Source: Mucidula mucida
Taxonomy: Eukaryota; Basidiomycota; Agaricomycetes; Agaricales; Physalacriaceae
DNA length: 64,000 nucleotides
Direction: 5' to 3'
NCBI GenBank assembly: GCA_015501055.1
Contig: JADNYV010000024.1
Span: 1 to 64,000 of the forward strand
Of the stretch, positions 33,608 to 44,108 are shown in pieces. How positions within the stretch are numbered: the stretch's first letter is position 1; every line of letters starts with the position of its first letter. A program made the translations under genes and the position numbers. Below the pieces are notes generated by a model. The model saw only the letters and a list, made by a program, of their open reading frames with translations, did not search any database and had not been told where the DNA came from.

Positions 33608-36600
33608 ACGCAGTCCTGCCGGAGCAGTCATCAAGGGAAGGGTCGTCAGATGCAGCATTTATTTACAGTACGGGTACTGAAACATCTAAAATATCATCGA
33701 CGACTTCACCAACAAAACCTGCGAAAGAAAGATTTGAGCCAAATACGCCCGAGTGGATTGCACAACGGCTAAGAGAGGATGACGTGTCGAGAGCAGTGGG
33801 AATTTTGAGAGCATGGATGCCGGAGCGGAGAGAGAGAGAAGCGACGGAGGAGAAGGTGATGGCAATCAGAGCGTTGACAAAGGAAGCTGCGGTGGAAGTT
33901 GTGACAGAGTTGAAAAAGTCGAGGAAGTACATCCGGGGAACAAAGGGGCAGGACATGAAACTCCGAGTAACCATAGAGAGCGTACACACAGGCTCTGAAT
34001 GGGAAACGAGTGCCCTTCTTGACAGTGGAGCAACGGGTTCTTGTGTCAATAAAGAATTCGTCGAGAAGAACGGACTCCCGATCAAGGAGTTACCGGTCAA
34101 GCTCCCTGTCTACAATGCAGATGGAACCCTAAACGAGGGAGGAGCAATCGAAGGTTTTGTGGAGGTCCGGATGAAGATCGGAGATCACGCTGAAAAGATT
34201 GAGTTGGCCGTTACCAATCTCGGCAAAACAAGTATCTTTTTGGGGCTAGATTGGCTACGATATCACAACCCCACGATCAACTGGACGGAATCCACATTGA
34301 CCTTTGATCGATGCCCAGACCGCTGCGGCTATCTACCCGAGTACGACTCACCGGAAGATGAAGGAGAAGACGTAGAAGAGAAGTTGGAAGAGGGAGAGCG
34401 TTTGTTCTGGATGGACTGGGACAACTATCGCAAAAGCGGAGAAAAGCTGAGATCACAACAGCCTTCATCCGCTGCTGCACCTTACATCGAGGAATTCTCC
34501 GATGTATTCAGCAAGGCGGACTTTGACAAGTTACCGGAGCGAAGACCCTGGGATCACGCGATAGAACTTACGCCTGGTTCCAAACCGGTTGACTGCAAGG
34601 TTTATCCCCTTAGTCCATCCGAGCAGAAGGCGTTAGATGAGTTCCTGGAAGAAAACATACGGACGGGACGTATACGGCCATCAATTTCACCCATGGCATC
34701 ACCTTTCTTTTTTGTCAAAAAGAAGGATGGAAGCCTTCGGCCAGTACAAGATTATCGGAAGTTGAACGACATGACAATCAAGAACCGATACCCCTTGCCG
34801 TTGATTCAGGAGCTTATCGACAAGTTGAAGGGAGCAAAGGTTTTCACAAAGATGGATGTCCGATGGGGTTACAATAACATCCGGATCAAAGAAGGTGATG
34901 AGTGGAAAGCGGCGTTTAGAACAAACCGAGGCCTGTTCGAGCCCTCAGTCATGTTCTTCGGACTTACAAACTCGCCGGCAACGTTCCAATCGTTCATGAA
35001 TCACATTCTGAAGGAATTGATTGACGACGGACATGTTATCGTTTACTTGGACGATATACTTATCTTTACGAACACTCTCGAGGAGCATAGACAGATTGTA
35101 CGAAGGGTATTAGAAATATTACGAGTAAATAAGTTGTATTTAAAACCCGAGAAATGTAGTTTTGAGGCACATACTGTAGACTACTTAGGAGTTATTGTTG
35201 GAGGAGGAGAAGTGAAGATGGATCCGGCAAAAGTGGCCGTAGTGAAGGAATGGAAGGAGCCGACGAAGAAGAAGGAAGTACAGTCATTCCTGGGCTTCTG
35301 CAACTTCTACCGACGTTTCATCCGGGGATTTGCGGGAGTAGCGAAGCCATTGACATCGCTAACCGGGAAGGGCGAGTGGGTTTGGGGCATGGAGCAGCAC
35401 GAGGCGTTTGAGGAGTTGAAGCGGAGGATGACGGAAGAACCCGTTCTGATCGTACCACGCGACGACGGCAAGTTTCGAGTTGAGGCAGACTCCTCGAACT
35501 ATGCGAACGGGGCGGTTCTTTCCCAGTTGGTGGACGGAAAATGGAGACCAGTAGCCTTTCGGTCTCGCGCGCTGAACGAAGTAGAGCGCAATTATGAGAT
35601 CTACGACAAAGAGATGATGGCTATTATGGACTCGATTGACGACTGGAGACAATATCTCCTTGGAGCAAAGGAAACGTGGAGGTGTTTACCGATCATCAAA
35701 ACCTCCAGTACTTCCGGAAGCCACAGAAGTTGAATCGGAGGCAGGCGAGATGGGTTACGGAGTTAGCGGAATATGACATACAGATGATTCACAAGCCGGG
35801 CAAGACGATGGGGAAAGCTGATGCCTTGTCAAGGATGACAGGCCTTGAGAAGGGGGAAAAAGATAACGAAAACGTTGTTTTGCTCAAGCCGGAGTTTTTT
35901 ATTTCACAAATTCAATTTTCTTTACATACAGTAGATACACCGGAGGACGAATTACTTAACAAAATCAAACAAAGAAAAGGAAACAAAGACAGATACGTAC
36001 AAAAAGCATTAGAAAACAAAGAAAAAGGATGGGAAGAGAAGGAAAATGGACTTATTATGTGGAAGGATCGTATTTACATACCGAAGGACAAGGAATTGCG
36101 GGGAAGAGTTATTGGAATGCACCATGATGCACAGCTTGCAGGGCATCCGGACGATACAAGACCCTCGAGCTGATCACACGCACCTATTGGTGGCCAGGAA
36201 TCAGCCGAGACGTCCGGGAATACGTAGAAGGGTGTCAAAAATGCCAGGTCACCAAGTCACATCGCACGAAGCCGGCTGCACCTCTTCATCCTATTGATGT
36301 GCCAAGCGAGCCATGGGAAATAGTAGGGACGGACATGATTGGAGAGCTGCCGGAATCGGGAGGATACAACGCTATCAGCACGTTTGTGGACCATTTCACA
36401 AAGCGATTACGCATCATACCGACACACACCACTCTGACGTCAGAAGGCATGGCCCGCATCTACCGAGATCGCATTTTCCCCATACATGGGATGCCACGCC
36501 AGATGATACATGATCGCGGTCCACAATACCACTCGCGTTTTATGAAGGAGTTGTACCGGTTGTTGGGCATACAAGGAAACTTTACAACGGCGTATCATCC

Positions 36601-37531
36601 ACAGGCAAATGGGCAGACGGAACGGCTGAACCAAGAGATAGAACATTTCTTACGGTTATTTGTCAACTACCATCAGAACGACTGGCACGAATGGCTACCC
36701 TCTGCCGAATTTGTTTACAATGATCGGTACACTCGGCACTAAAGTCACTCCGTTCTTTGCAGACATGGGCAGACACCCTACAAAGGCACCGCCCCGAAAA
36801 CGGCATCGAGAAATGAGACTGCGCAGGAGTTTGCCGACGGCATGAGGAAAACATGGGACGAAGTGGGGTCGGCATTGAAGATGGCCAAAGAGGATATGAA
36901 ACGGTTTTATGACAGGAAACGGACAGAGGCAGTGGAGTACAAGGAAGGCGACAAAGTATGGCTGGAAGGGACGAATCTCAGCACGGATCGACCAATGAAG
37001 AAGCTCGATGACAAACGCTTCGGGCCGTTCAAAGTGATCAAGAAAGTCGGGACGAGCTCTTACAAGCTCCAGATTCCTCACACGTGGAAAAGCATCCATC
37101 CCGTGTTCAATGAGGCCCTGTTGACGCCTTACCACGAGCCCCAATTTCCGACACAACCCCGAGACACGCGTCCACCACCTGTGCTGGAAGGAGCCGAACC
37201 GGAATGGGAGGTTGAGAAAGTGGTTAATTCCCGAAAGTACCGCGGGGGTTTTCAATACAAGGTTCACTGGAAAGGTTACGGCACACACGAGCAGACATGG
37301 GAACCGGCATGCAATCTCAAAAATGCCGACGAAGCTATCAGCGATTTCCACCAACAATATCCGAACAAGCCGAAGCCACCCGCGCTTGCTCGCATTGAAG
37401 TCCCCATGTCGCAATTTCCATCACATCTATTCCGACCCATGCCACCGCCCGATACCGAACCCCTCGACGTCACGCTACCCTCTGCAGCCCTCATGGAGCG
37501 ACTCTGGCGCAGAATGGAACTTGCGCCTTAA
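33553..37531 (+). CDS. Retroelement pol: protease, RT, RNase H, integrase, chromodomain
   Basis: The aspartic protease site is LLDSGATGSCVN. The reverse transcriptase has SPFFFVKKKDGSLRPVQDYR and VIVYLDDILIF, with the YLDD catalytic motif. RNase H reads FRVEADSSNYANGAVLSQ. The integrase has an HHCC zinc-binding region ending EGCQKCQ, then VGTDMIGEL, HDRGPQYHSRF and a late Glu in YHPQANGQTERLN. The chromodomain EWEVEKVVNSRKYRGGFQYK with HWKGYGTHEQTWEPA is at the C-terminus and would bind modified histones to guide insertion. Frame losses of one base lie near 35672-35675, 36148-36151, about 36728-36740 (two) and 36775-36778. The reading ends TAA at 37529-37531, overlapping the polypurine tract. 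Confidence 0.92.
33583..33589 (+). other. Possible -1 ribosomal frameshift heptamer GGGTTTT
   Basis: In the gag frame the heptamer reads G GGT TTT, matching the X XXY YYZ slippery pattern. It lies in the gag-pol overlap, 15 bases before the gag stop, and slipping back one base enters the pol frame exactly. The same frame change could be caused by loss of one T from the run, as seen elsewhere in this element. Confidence 0.4.
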
Positions 37532-37542
37532 GGAGGGGGTGA
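37530..37542 (+). other. Polypurine tract
   Basis: AAGGAGGGGGTGA lies directly before the 3' LTR and overlaps the pol stop codon. It would prime plus-strand DNA synthesis. Confidence 0.85.
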
Positions 37543-38071
37543 TGTTATGAATCGCCATATTTTCACATTTTCACATCTTATCATATCTTATCGGGAGCCT
37601 TGTCTTATCAACCAACGGACCGTTTCATCATCTGTTTCGTCACCGATCATACCCCTTTTCATTACCGAAGCCGTACTCATGTCGGACACACGCCCAACAC
37701 ATGGATGACATCATACATGCCGATACCTCATGGACTCCCTATTGTATACACACCACCGACACTCGTAGCACACATGGTCGTTTCAGTATTATTACTTACA
37801 TGCAGTCACCACTCGTATTTAATGGTTTCACGAACTAGTAGCATACCACACTGGGTCAAGGGCGTGGAGCATCCCTAGTGGAAACGCGTATGGACAAGGA
37901 GCTTCAAACACAGACTTACTAGTATATAAGCAGTAGTGTAGTATCATTGTACTTTAGTTCCGATCTCGTTTATACACCTGGCCTAGCCTAGTCTTACGAA
38001 CACGGACGCTTTCTTCCTTAGTTCTTGCTGTGGTACCTGGTTGAGTCTTGTGGCTTAGTCAGTCGCTAACA
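37543..38071 (+). repeat. 3' LTR
   Basis: Begins TGTTATGAATCG and ends GTCGCTAACA, 529 bases, with three transitions relative to the left copy. Confidence 0.95.
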
Positions 38072-38076
38072 GAGGG
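38072..38076. repeat. 5-bp target-site duplication (right copy, GAGGG)
   Basis: Same GAGGG as at 31549-31553, directly following the CTAACA end of the 3' LTR. Confidence 0.9.
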
Positions 38077-39305
38077 TAGTGCATAGTGTTTTCGTCCTCC
38101 AAAACTCGGTTGGATGCAAAGTAGGTCCGTGCTTCTCCAGGAAACTTTGCCAGAATATTTGTATTCATTTCGCGAACGTCGTCATTCTTGGCGCATAAAA
38201 TGGATCGGTTAAGGAAGAAGTTGTTCTCCCGCCAATGATGTGAATCAATAGCAGGATAGACATAGTTAATAAGACCTTCAACGGAATTGGTGTCAAGGCG
38301 CATAGATGGTGGAAGCTCTATAGTTTGTGTGCTTGCATCGACATCCTTTCCACAGCCAACGTCAAGAAGCCAATGGGCAAAAGCAGCGTTTGCAGGGTCT
38401 GCATTCTCCAGACGCATATTTTGAGTGAGATGGACGATTTTGATTGTGCTCCACAGAGGGGATCGACAGAGAGAAGCTCCAACAACATCTTCACGGCTCC
38501 CTTTAGGAATACTGTAGCGTTTCAACCGTAACTTCACAGCCTGTGACCCATTATGGTCTGAAGTTACAGCGAACAGCTTCACAGACCCTTAAATTGCCTT
38601 TTTTGGACAGTTCCGCTTATAGCGGGACCTGAAATTTCCTTATTTGGAGGCTCGTGCCTGACCAAAGTGGTCCGTGACCCGTTATGATGTATATATAGCT
38701 TCACTTCAAAGACCCCCGTGACCCATTATGTGAATTTGCGGTCGAAACGCTACAGTAACTGGGAGTGTTTGTCAAAAATCACCTATATATAATGTTAGAA
38801 TGGACATTTGAAAAGGTAAAGAAAAGGACAAACCTCCGAATAGAGTTGTAATGCCACCCCACAGCTTGTTCGGGTTTTCCGGATTAAGATTTGCTTGAAG
38901 ACGACGCAAAGTCCGCTCTACTGCCTCTATGCCCCAACGATGCTGCATTGGAATCTCATCCCAAATGATAAGATCAACCTCCAATAGAAGTTTGGCAGTA
39001 TCTGTATGATGTCCAATATCACAGAATGAGTCCTCGAAGATAGGAATGGGAATTTTGTAGCGCAGATGTCCAGTTGAGCCACCATGAAGCAACAGAGAAG
39101 CGATGCCTGTAGAAGCGGTACATAACGCAATAGAGAGATTGGCACGAACAGCACTGGCGATGGTATTGCAGACAAAGGTTTTTCCACCACCGCCGCCACT
39201 ATGCACAAAGAATGATTTTCCTTGTTTCTGAGTGACTGACTGCATAACTTTATCGAAGACGATGCGTTGTTCAGGATTGAAGCTGGCCTGATTAGCAGCT
39301 ACTTC
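38077..39305 (-). pseudogene. Helitron-type PIF1 helicase, N-terminal part, with MITE insertion
   Basis: NPEQRIVFDKVMQSVTQKQG leads into FFVHSGGGGGKTFVCNTIAS (Walker A), ALCTASTGIASLLLHGGST, and EVDLIIWDEIPMQHRWGIEA (Walker B). LWGGITTLFGG joins, across a canonical intron at about 38787-38837, to GDF, an in-frame TGA in place of the usual Arg, and QTLPV. The MITE at 38512-38755 then interrupts; beyond it the frame resumes IPKGSREDVVGASLCRSPLW, NMRLENADPANAAFAHWLLD, and NAA-type residues up to ENTMHYP. The TGA could be a CGA-to-TGA change. Upstream of 39305 a stop precedes EVAANQASFNPEQ, and no Rep nuclease domain is seen, so the element is truncated. Confidence 0.9.
38512..38755. mobile_element. 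244-bp MITE with TA duplication
   Basis: Left end CTGTAGCGTTTCAACCG and right end (inverted) CTGTAGCGTTTCGACCG match at 16 of 17 bases. TA flanks both ends (38510-38511, 38756-38757). No coding sequence is inside. Direct copies of GTGACCCATTATG or a one-base variant occur three times, and GTAACTTCA...TGAAGTTAC can form a hairpin. The TA duplication suggests mobilisation by a Tc1/mariner-type transposase. Confidence 0.85.
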
Positions 39306-40017
39306 TCAAGAACCACTAAAGAGGGATGAGATATGTATAGGGACACCTGAAATGGTAGTTAGCAGCCTGCAGAAAATGAGAAAAATGAGAAAAAACATGC
39401 AAAACAACAGCAGAGAGACAGAAATGAAGGCAGAAACTATGAAAATATCAGAGAAAAATCCAAATAATAGAGATCAAGGACATACCAAAAAACTTGGCAG
39501 CACAGGGAGTGCAAAGAGCCAGTGGCCAACCGGGCAGAACAGTGGGCAGAGGCAAAATGACTCGAATCGGGCCGGCGCGGCGACAATGGAGGCACGTGGT
39601 GGGAATTCCCGCGAACCGGCAGCACGGGTTAGAGGATTACCGGGGAACTCACACGGTCTGCTTAACTAACATTACTTAGCTAATTAAAAGTTACCCCGCC
39701 CCACTCTCTATTGTATTGTAGATGCTCCGAAAACACGCCGTGGCTGGCGCAACAGTAATCTCAAGACGCCGCTCCTGCCAAGGGAGGATCAAAATGTCGC
39801 TTTGCGGGGTGCGACTGACTGGAGGCTGACTGACTCCTTTGTGGTGTCGACGGCGGGCCCCGGGGAAAAAGTTGCAAGTCGTGGACATTATCGTCCATAA
39901 TTTGGGAGTTCTCTTTCATTGTATACTAATTGCAGTATATAATGTATAACACTCGGCTTCTTTTTAAGGAAGACTTCCTTCGCCAAGATCCGAAGGAGTC
40001 TCGGATCGCGAGACCAT
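39306..40017. other. Region without a supported gene
   Basis: Upstream of the helicase remnant. It holds A-rich purine sequence (39360-39500) and no domain; a missing Helitron Rep region is not found here. Confidence 0.4.
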
Positions 40018-41505
40018 CTACATCACATCAACATCATCGTGTGAGAGAAACAGTCCAATAGTACACACATGGGGAGACGCGATCCGAAAGGTTGATATCT
40101 CAGTGGACGGGTTGATATCACGATCACTGCCGGCAGTGTCAAATTTCATGGTAATATCCGAATCGTTCTTGCTGCGAAGGGATTCGCGGGTATTCAAACT
40201 GGCCAGGCCATTGAGGTCAACGGCAAGGTAAAGATGAAGTTAAATGAGTGCTTACACTGCCAGTACGGATGTCACATAGCAAGTGCTGATTGAAAAGTAA
40301 AAGACCAAGTAATAAAAGGTGCGCGGATAGACCACGTCCAACGTCAACGCCATCGCATTGCATATCCTGAGTGATTATCAGATGCACTGTCATGTAGCTT
40401 GAGGCCATAATATACTTACATGGTGAGCAATCCACTGTTAATCGTATATATGACAAGTTTGTTGACAATGTGGCCCGTCCTAAGGACAAAGCATAGTGAG
40501 GAGATGATTGCGAATGTTGGTGCTGCTGACCTTTTAAGACCTACTTGGCGGCATCTCGTGAGGAAAACAATCATGCTCGTCGAGATCAGGAAGTCCCCCG
40601 CGAGAGCACATGAAAGCGACACCTTCGATAGATACTACTTGCCAGTTTTTTAGTGTTACAGGCCAAACAGAGGGACTCTCACATCGATGGATGGGATATA
40701 CAAGTAGAGCGGCAGGTTCGTGTGTTTGTGCTCAGCGGCCGTATACGCTGGGAAAAACATTCAAAATGGAGTCGGTTTCATCAAAGTCAAACTCACCGAA
40801 CAGGAATGCAATGGTTATCCAGGAGATAAGCGTCTGCAGAGCATAGTGTCATACCAGGGTATTTGCTACGAATGTATTTCATGCTTACGACGATTCCTGG
40901 AAGCCAGGGGCTCCTTTCAGAAACTGTGGCGTCCGAGTCAGCGATGTACCCCCGAGTATCAGCTTAGAGCACGTACGGATCCAAAGTCGGTAGGCGTAGA
41001 ATAATTGCACTATGAAGGCAATGACTCCGGCACCAACAGTTGCGGTCTGGTGGCAGTCAGTCGTCAATCATCGTTAGGCATGAATCAAATGTATCCCTCA
41101 CCATCGCACACCAGTTATTTACGAGACCCTCAGCAGAAGTGCCACCAATGAGCACATCCCAGATGAGGGCCATATCCATTACATTCACCAGCAAGTCGAC
41201 TAGGCTGATAAGCACGCTCGGCTCGTCGTCAGTATTGAATGAGTTTCGTGAGCACGTACACTAAAACCACGACCTGCAGATACGACGGGTCATTCGAGGA
41301 AAATTCGGATATGAAGGCTTGCCTACCATGATTCGGAGGTACCAGGGGTCACGGAACCAATATTGGTTGAAGTACTGGTACGTTTGGAGGACGGTGATAC
41401 CGTATAGCCTGGTCGAAATCAGCGCCAGTCACAAATGGACTTGGAAGACACCGACACGGTGGAGATGAATGCGCCGGCAAGGACTGGGCCCATGAGAGTA
41501 GACAT
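40018..41505 (-). CDS. DUF6534-type seven-helix membrane protein
   Basis: MSTLMGPVLAGAFIST opens the first helix, then LYGITVLQTYQYFNQYWFRD. Later exons read LISLVDLLVNVMDMALIWDV, ATVGAGVIAFIVQLFYAYRL and CALAGDFLISTSMIVFLTRC, followed by VNKLVIYTINSGLLTM and NAMALTLDVVYPRTFYYLVF. The cytosolic tail starts LASLNTRESLRSK. The exon order and the NKLxxYxxNxGLLT motif are those of the large Agaricomycete DUF6534 family, whose function is not known; such proteins are often compared with receptors. Exons are joined by short GT-AG introns, though some joins near 41000-41300 are approximate. The tail ends LFLSHDDVDVM. Confidence 0.75.
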
Positions 41506-41747
41506 ATTGTAACACCTCGGAGGGATATTGCAAGCCAGAGGATGACAAGAGCTCACTTTAAATAGTGACTGTTTCGTCATAGCATATAATGGTACACAAT
41601 CACCATCTCTTCTATCATCTCCAACATCTCATTAGACACCTTAGTCATCGTCATCAGATCTTCCATGATTTACACACCTTGGAAACAAAGCGTGCCACCC
41701 TCGCCGGTATTCCTTCTCAGTAAAAATGCACGAAGTCCAATATCATG

Positions 41748-42245
41748 TACATCTCGGCGACGAATCGCACGGCATCTGAGTCAGTGCGATGGTGCTTTCG
41801 TATTGTCGCATTAATCCGATCCCACGGGAACTTGTGGATCAGCGCCCGAGGCAGTTCGTCATGCGAGAGGTTGTATGAATCACATCGCGGGATGATGGAA
41901 CAAAATAGAATCTGTTCAAACCTATCTAGGTTTTCTGCGACGGCATCAGCTTCAGAGCGTTATTTCGGTGTGTGAAGACGCACCATGCAATCCCAGAGAA
42001 CAACCGACCTAGTAGTCGTAGCATAATATGAGGGCAAGTGTCAGAGGCGTTGGCAGTGTGATTTACTCGGCACTACTATACTTACAATCATCGCAAGAAA
42101 GGGCCATGCGAACACCAGTGGCAGTTGGACGTGAATTCTGGCGCCGTGGCAGTACTGATCGGCGAACTTGAAGATAGTGCTATACTTAGCCTGAAGGACG
42201 GGATCGATCCGTGTTGTAGGGCCTTCCGTAACTTCCTCTCACGCA
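41748..42245 (-). CDS. Unrecognised gene, at least two exons
   Basis: A 5' exon at about 42090-42240 reads EEVTEGPTTRIDPVLQAKYS, then IFKFADQYCHGARIHVQLPL and VFAWPFLAMI before a GTAAGT donor. A 3' exon at about 41748-41955 reads NLDRFEQILFCSIIPRCDSY, DELPRALIHKFPWDRI and RFVAEMYMILDFVHFY, ending in TGA. Both look like genuine coding sequence. The join between them (41956-42085) and the start are unclear, because an upstream TGA precedes the first exon. I do not recognise the family. It diverges from the NmrA-like gene. Confidence 0.4.
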
Positions 42246-42293
42246 TCTCGGTTCTCGAAGATGGCTCTCTTCCATCAACTTTGAGCAAGCTTC

Positions 42294-43574
42294 ATGAGTA
42301 CTAGAACTATACTCGTTACTGGGGCGACTGGTCGCCAAGGGCAAGCCTTCATAAGGTCCTTGACCAAGTCTTCCGAGGCCAACTTGGACGACTCTCAGGT
42401 TTACCATGTTCTGGCTCTGACGCGGAGCGCTACTAATCGCGTGCCGAACCCTAATGGTGGTAAGACGAATGTCACGGTAGAGCTGGTACAGGGCAATCTG
42501 GACAAACCGGAAACGGTGCAGCCTATATTCGAATCCCACAACATCTTTGCTGTATTCTGCGTTCTGGCGTTTCCTGGCCTAGGAACCGATGGTGATGGCG
42601 AGGAGAAGCAAGGAAAAGTGAGTACGCCTCCTTGATTCGGAATTTCTTTCCTGGTGACACCAACTTCGACAAGATGTTAATCGACTTAGCTCTGCAATTC
42701 GGCGTTTCACATTATGTCTTCTCGTCATACGAACGAGGCGGCGAAAGCCAGGACCACACTTTGATAGGAGATCGCGCTGCAAAGGTTTCCATCGAGCATC
42801 ACCTTCGAGAAAAAACGCAGGGAAGTGCGATGTCTTGGACGTATGGTTCATCTCCAGAATCGTCTCCGTACAGTGTTTGAATGAGCTTCCAGGATTCTGA
42901 GACCGGGCTTCTTCATGGAGAACTACGTTGGTCTCATCGGTTCAGTAACAGTTGCGGCTCTACGGGCGGGATTAGCAAAGGATACGAAGATATTCATGGT
43001 GGTACGCGTTCTGCCCCGTAATCTCCTAGTCAAGCTAATTGCCGGCCGTTATAAAGTGCACAGAAGACATTGGGCGGGTGGCTGCAGGCGTTGTTCGAGT
43101 GAGCGGCCTGATCTGAATCAAGGTGCACATAGCTCAACATGCCAGTAGGATCCTGGATCATTTAGGTCCTCTATAATCGCCATCGGTGAACACTCCACCA
43201 TTAGTGAACAGCAGCAGGCCTATCACCGCGCCACAGGAAAGGCACTTCCTTCCGCACCCTTACTTCTAGGGCGCGTCATCCTCAAATTGAATAAGCATGC
43301 CAAAGGATTGTGGGTGACGCTTCGTTACCGTGCAATTTTGTTTCCTGATACTCATATGACTAGAATTCTGGACATTGAACGTGTTCATGCACTAGAAGAA
43401 AGCGGAGCACATCCGGAACTACAGCGTGAGATGGATGATGCTAGGCGCGCGGCGTGCCAGAGCTTGACGTCTTTTGAGAGTTGGGCTACCAGTGGAGACG
43501 AAAGTCCGCAGGCGAAGGAAGTCGCTGGGTGGAATCGGCTTACACTGCCGAAACTCATGACTGGTCGTTCATAA
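42294..43574 (+). CDS. NmrA-like/HSCARG family NAD(P)-binding protein
   Basis: MSTRTILVTGATGRQGQAFI is the Rossmann GxxGxxG start. VELVQGNLDKPETVQPIFES, NIFAVFCVLAFPGLGTDG, and QFGVSHYVFSSYERGG are typical of NmrA-like proteins, which lack the short-chain dehydrogenase active site. ILRPGFFMENYVGLIGSVTV follows, then TEDIGRVAAGVVR and a C-terminal helical region ending with SLTSFESWATSGDE. These proteins sense NAD(P) redox state or act as reductases. Five introns with canonical ends connect the exons; the last uses the donor GTGGGT near 43307 so that GL joins ILDIERVHAL. No frame break is seen. Confidence 0.85.
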
Positions 43575-44108
43575 TTATGCATATTGGGCTTTACTGGAAT
43601 CCCATCGATACCTGTGCGATTGTGAGGAAGTAAGTAATAGAATACCTCTGAGTGACAAGAGCATTGCCCCAATTCCGCGCAGCGTCCAAGACTCCGGGTT
43701 GTTAGCTCCAGTCAAGGGTAGCCGGCTGGAGCTGATGTTTTGTGTGCCAGATTGTTGACCGTGGTGGGTGCGAAGTTCGAACTTCCAAGGCGCTAAAAAG
43801 CGTAATCTCGCACGTGCGATCCACGTGGCTTCCAGCAATTTGTTTCACTCGACCAATTTCCTTCTACGCAACTCCGAAGTACAATGGCCGGCAGAAGCTC
43901 TAGAACACGGCCGGACATCGCGCAGTGCTTGGTAGTGGAACATACTGCCGCCACGTATCCGAAGGCGCTTCGACGCACATGCTATACATCCGGTATGAAA
44001 TGTCGGATGTTCACCCTCGGAGTCGGAAATTGCTGAAAGCCCGGGCTTGATATACCCCGCAATCGCTCAATGACAATCAAACTTCCGCATCCACCACTAT
44101 CCATCATC
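43575..44108. other. Intergenic region
   Basis: No gene supported. A minus-strand frame near 43600-43840 includes a hydrophobic stretch but lacks a signal peptide or family. Confidence 0.4.

Larger units (their letters stand above)
31554..38071 (+). mobile_element. Full-length Ty3/Gypsy chromovirus LTR retrotransposon
   Basis: Two LTRs of 529 bases flank gag and pol, with order protease, reverse transcriptase, RNase H, integrase and a C-terminal chromodomain. It is bounded by TG...CA ends and a GAGGG duplication. The LTRs differ at only three positions, all transitions, with no length difference, so insertion was recent. The chromodomain and the self-priming site place it with the Tf1/sushi group of chromoviruses. 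It sits inside a helicase gene of a Helitron. The internal region carries several single-base frame breaks in gag and pol despite the near-identical LTRs. Confidence 0.95.

Noticed and set aside
36695..37414. Long open frame on the minus strand (239 codons)
   Set aside because: It lies fully antisense to the integrase/chromodomain of the retroelement and shows no domain.
43575..43838. LPLTG-like sequence followed by a hydrophobic stretch
   Set aside because: Sortase-type anchoring is bacterial; there is no signal peptide, so this is chance.
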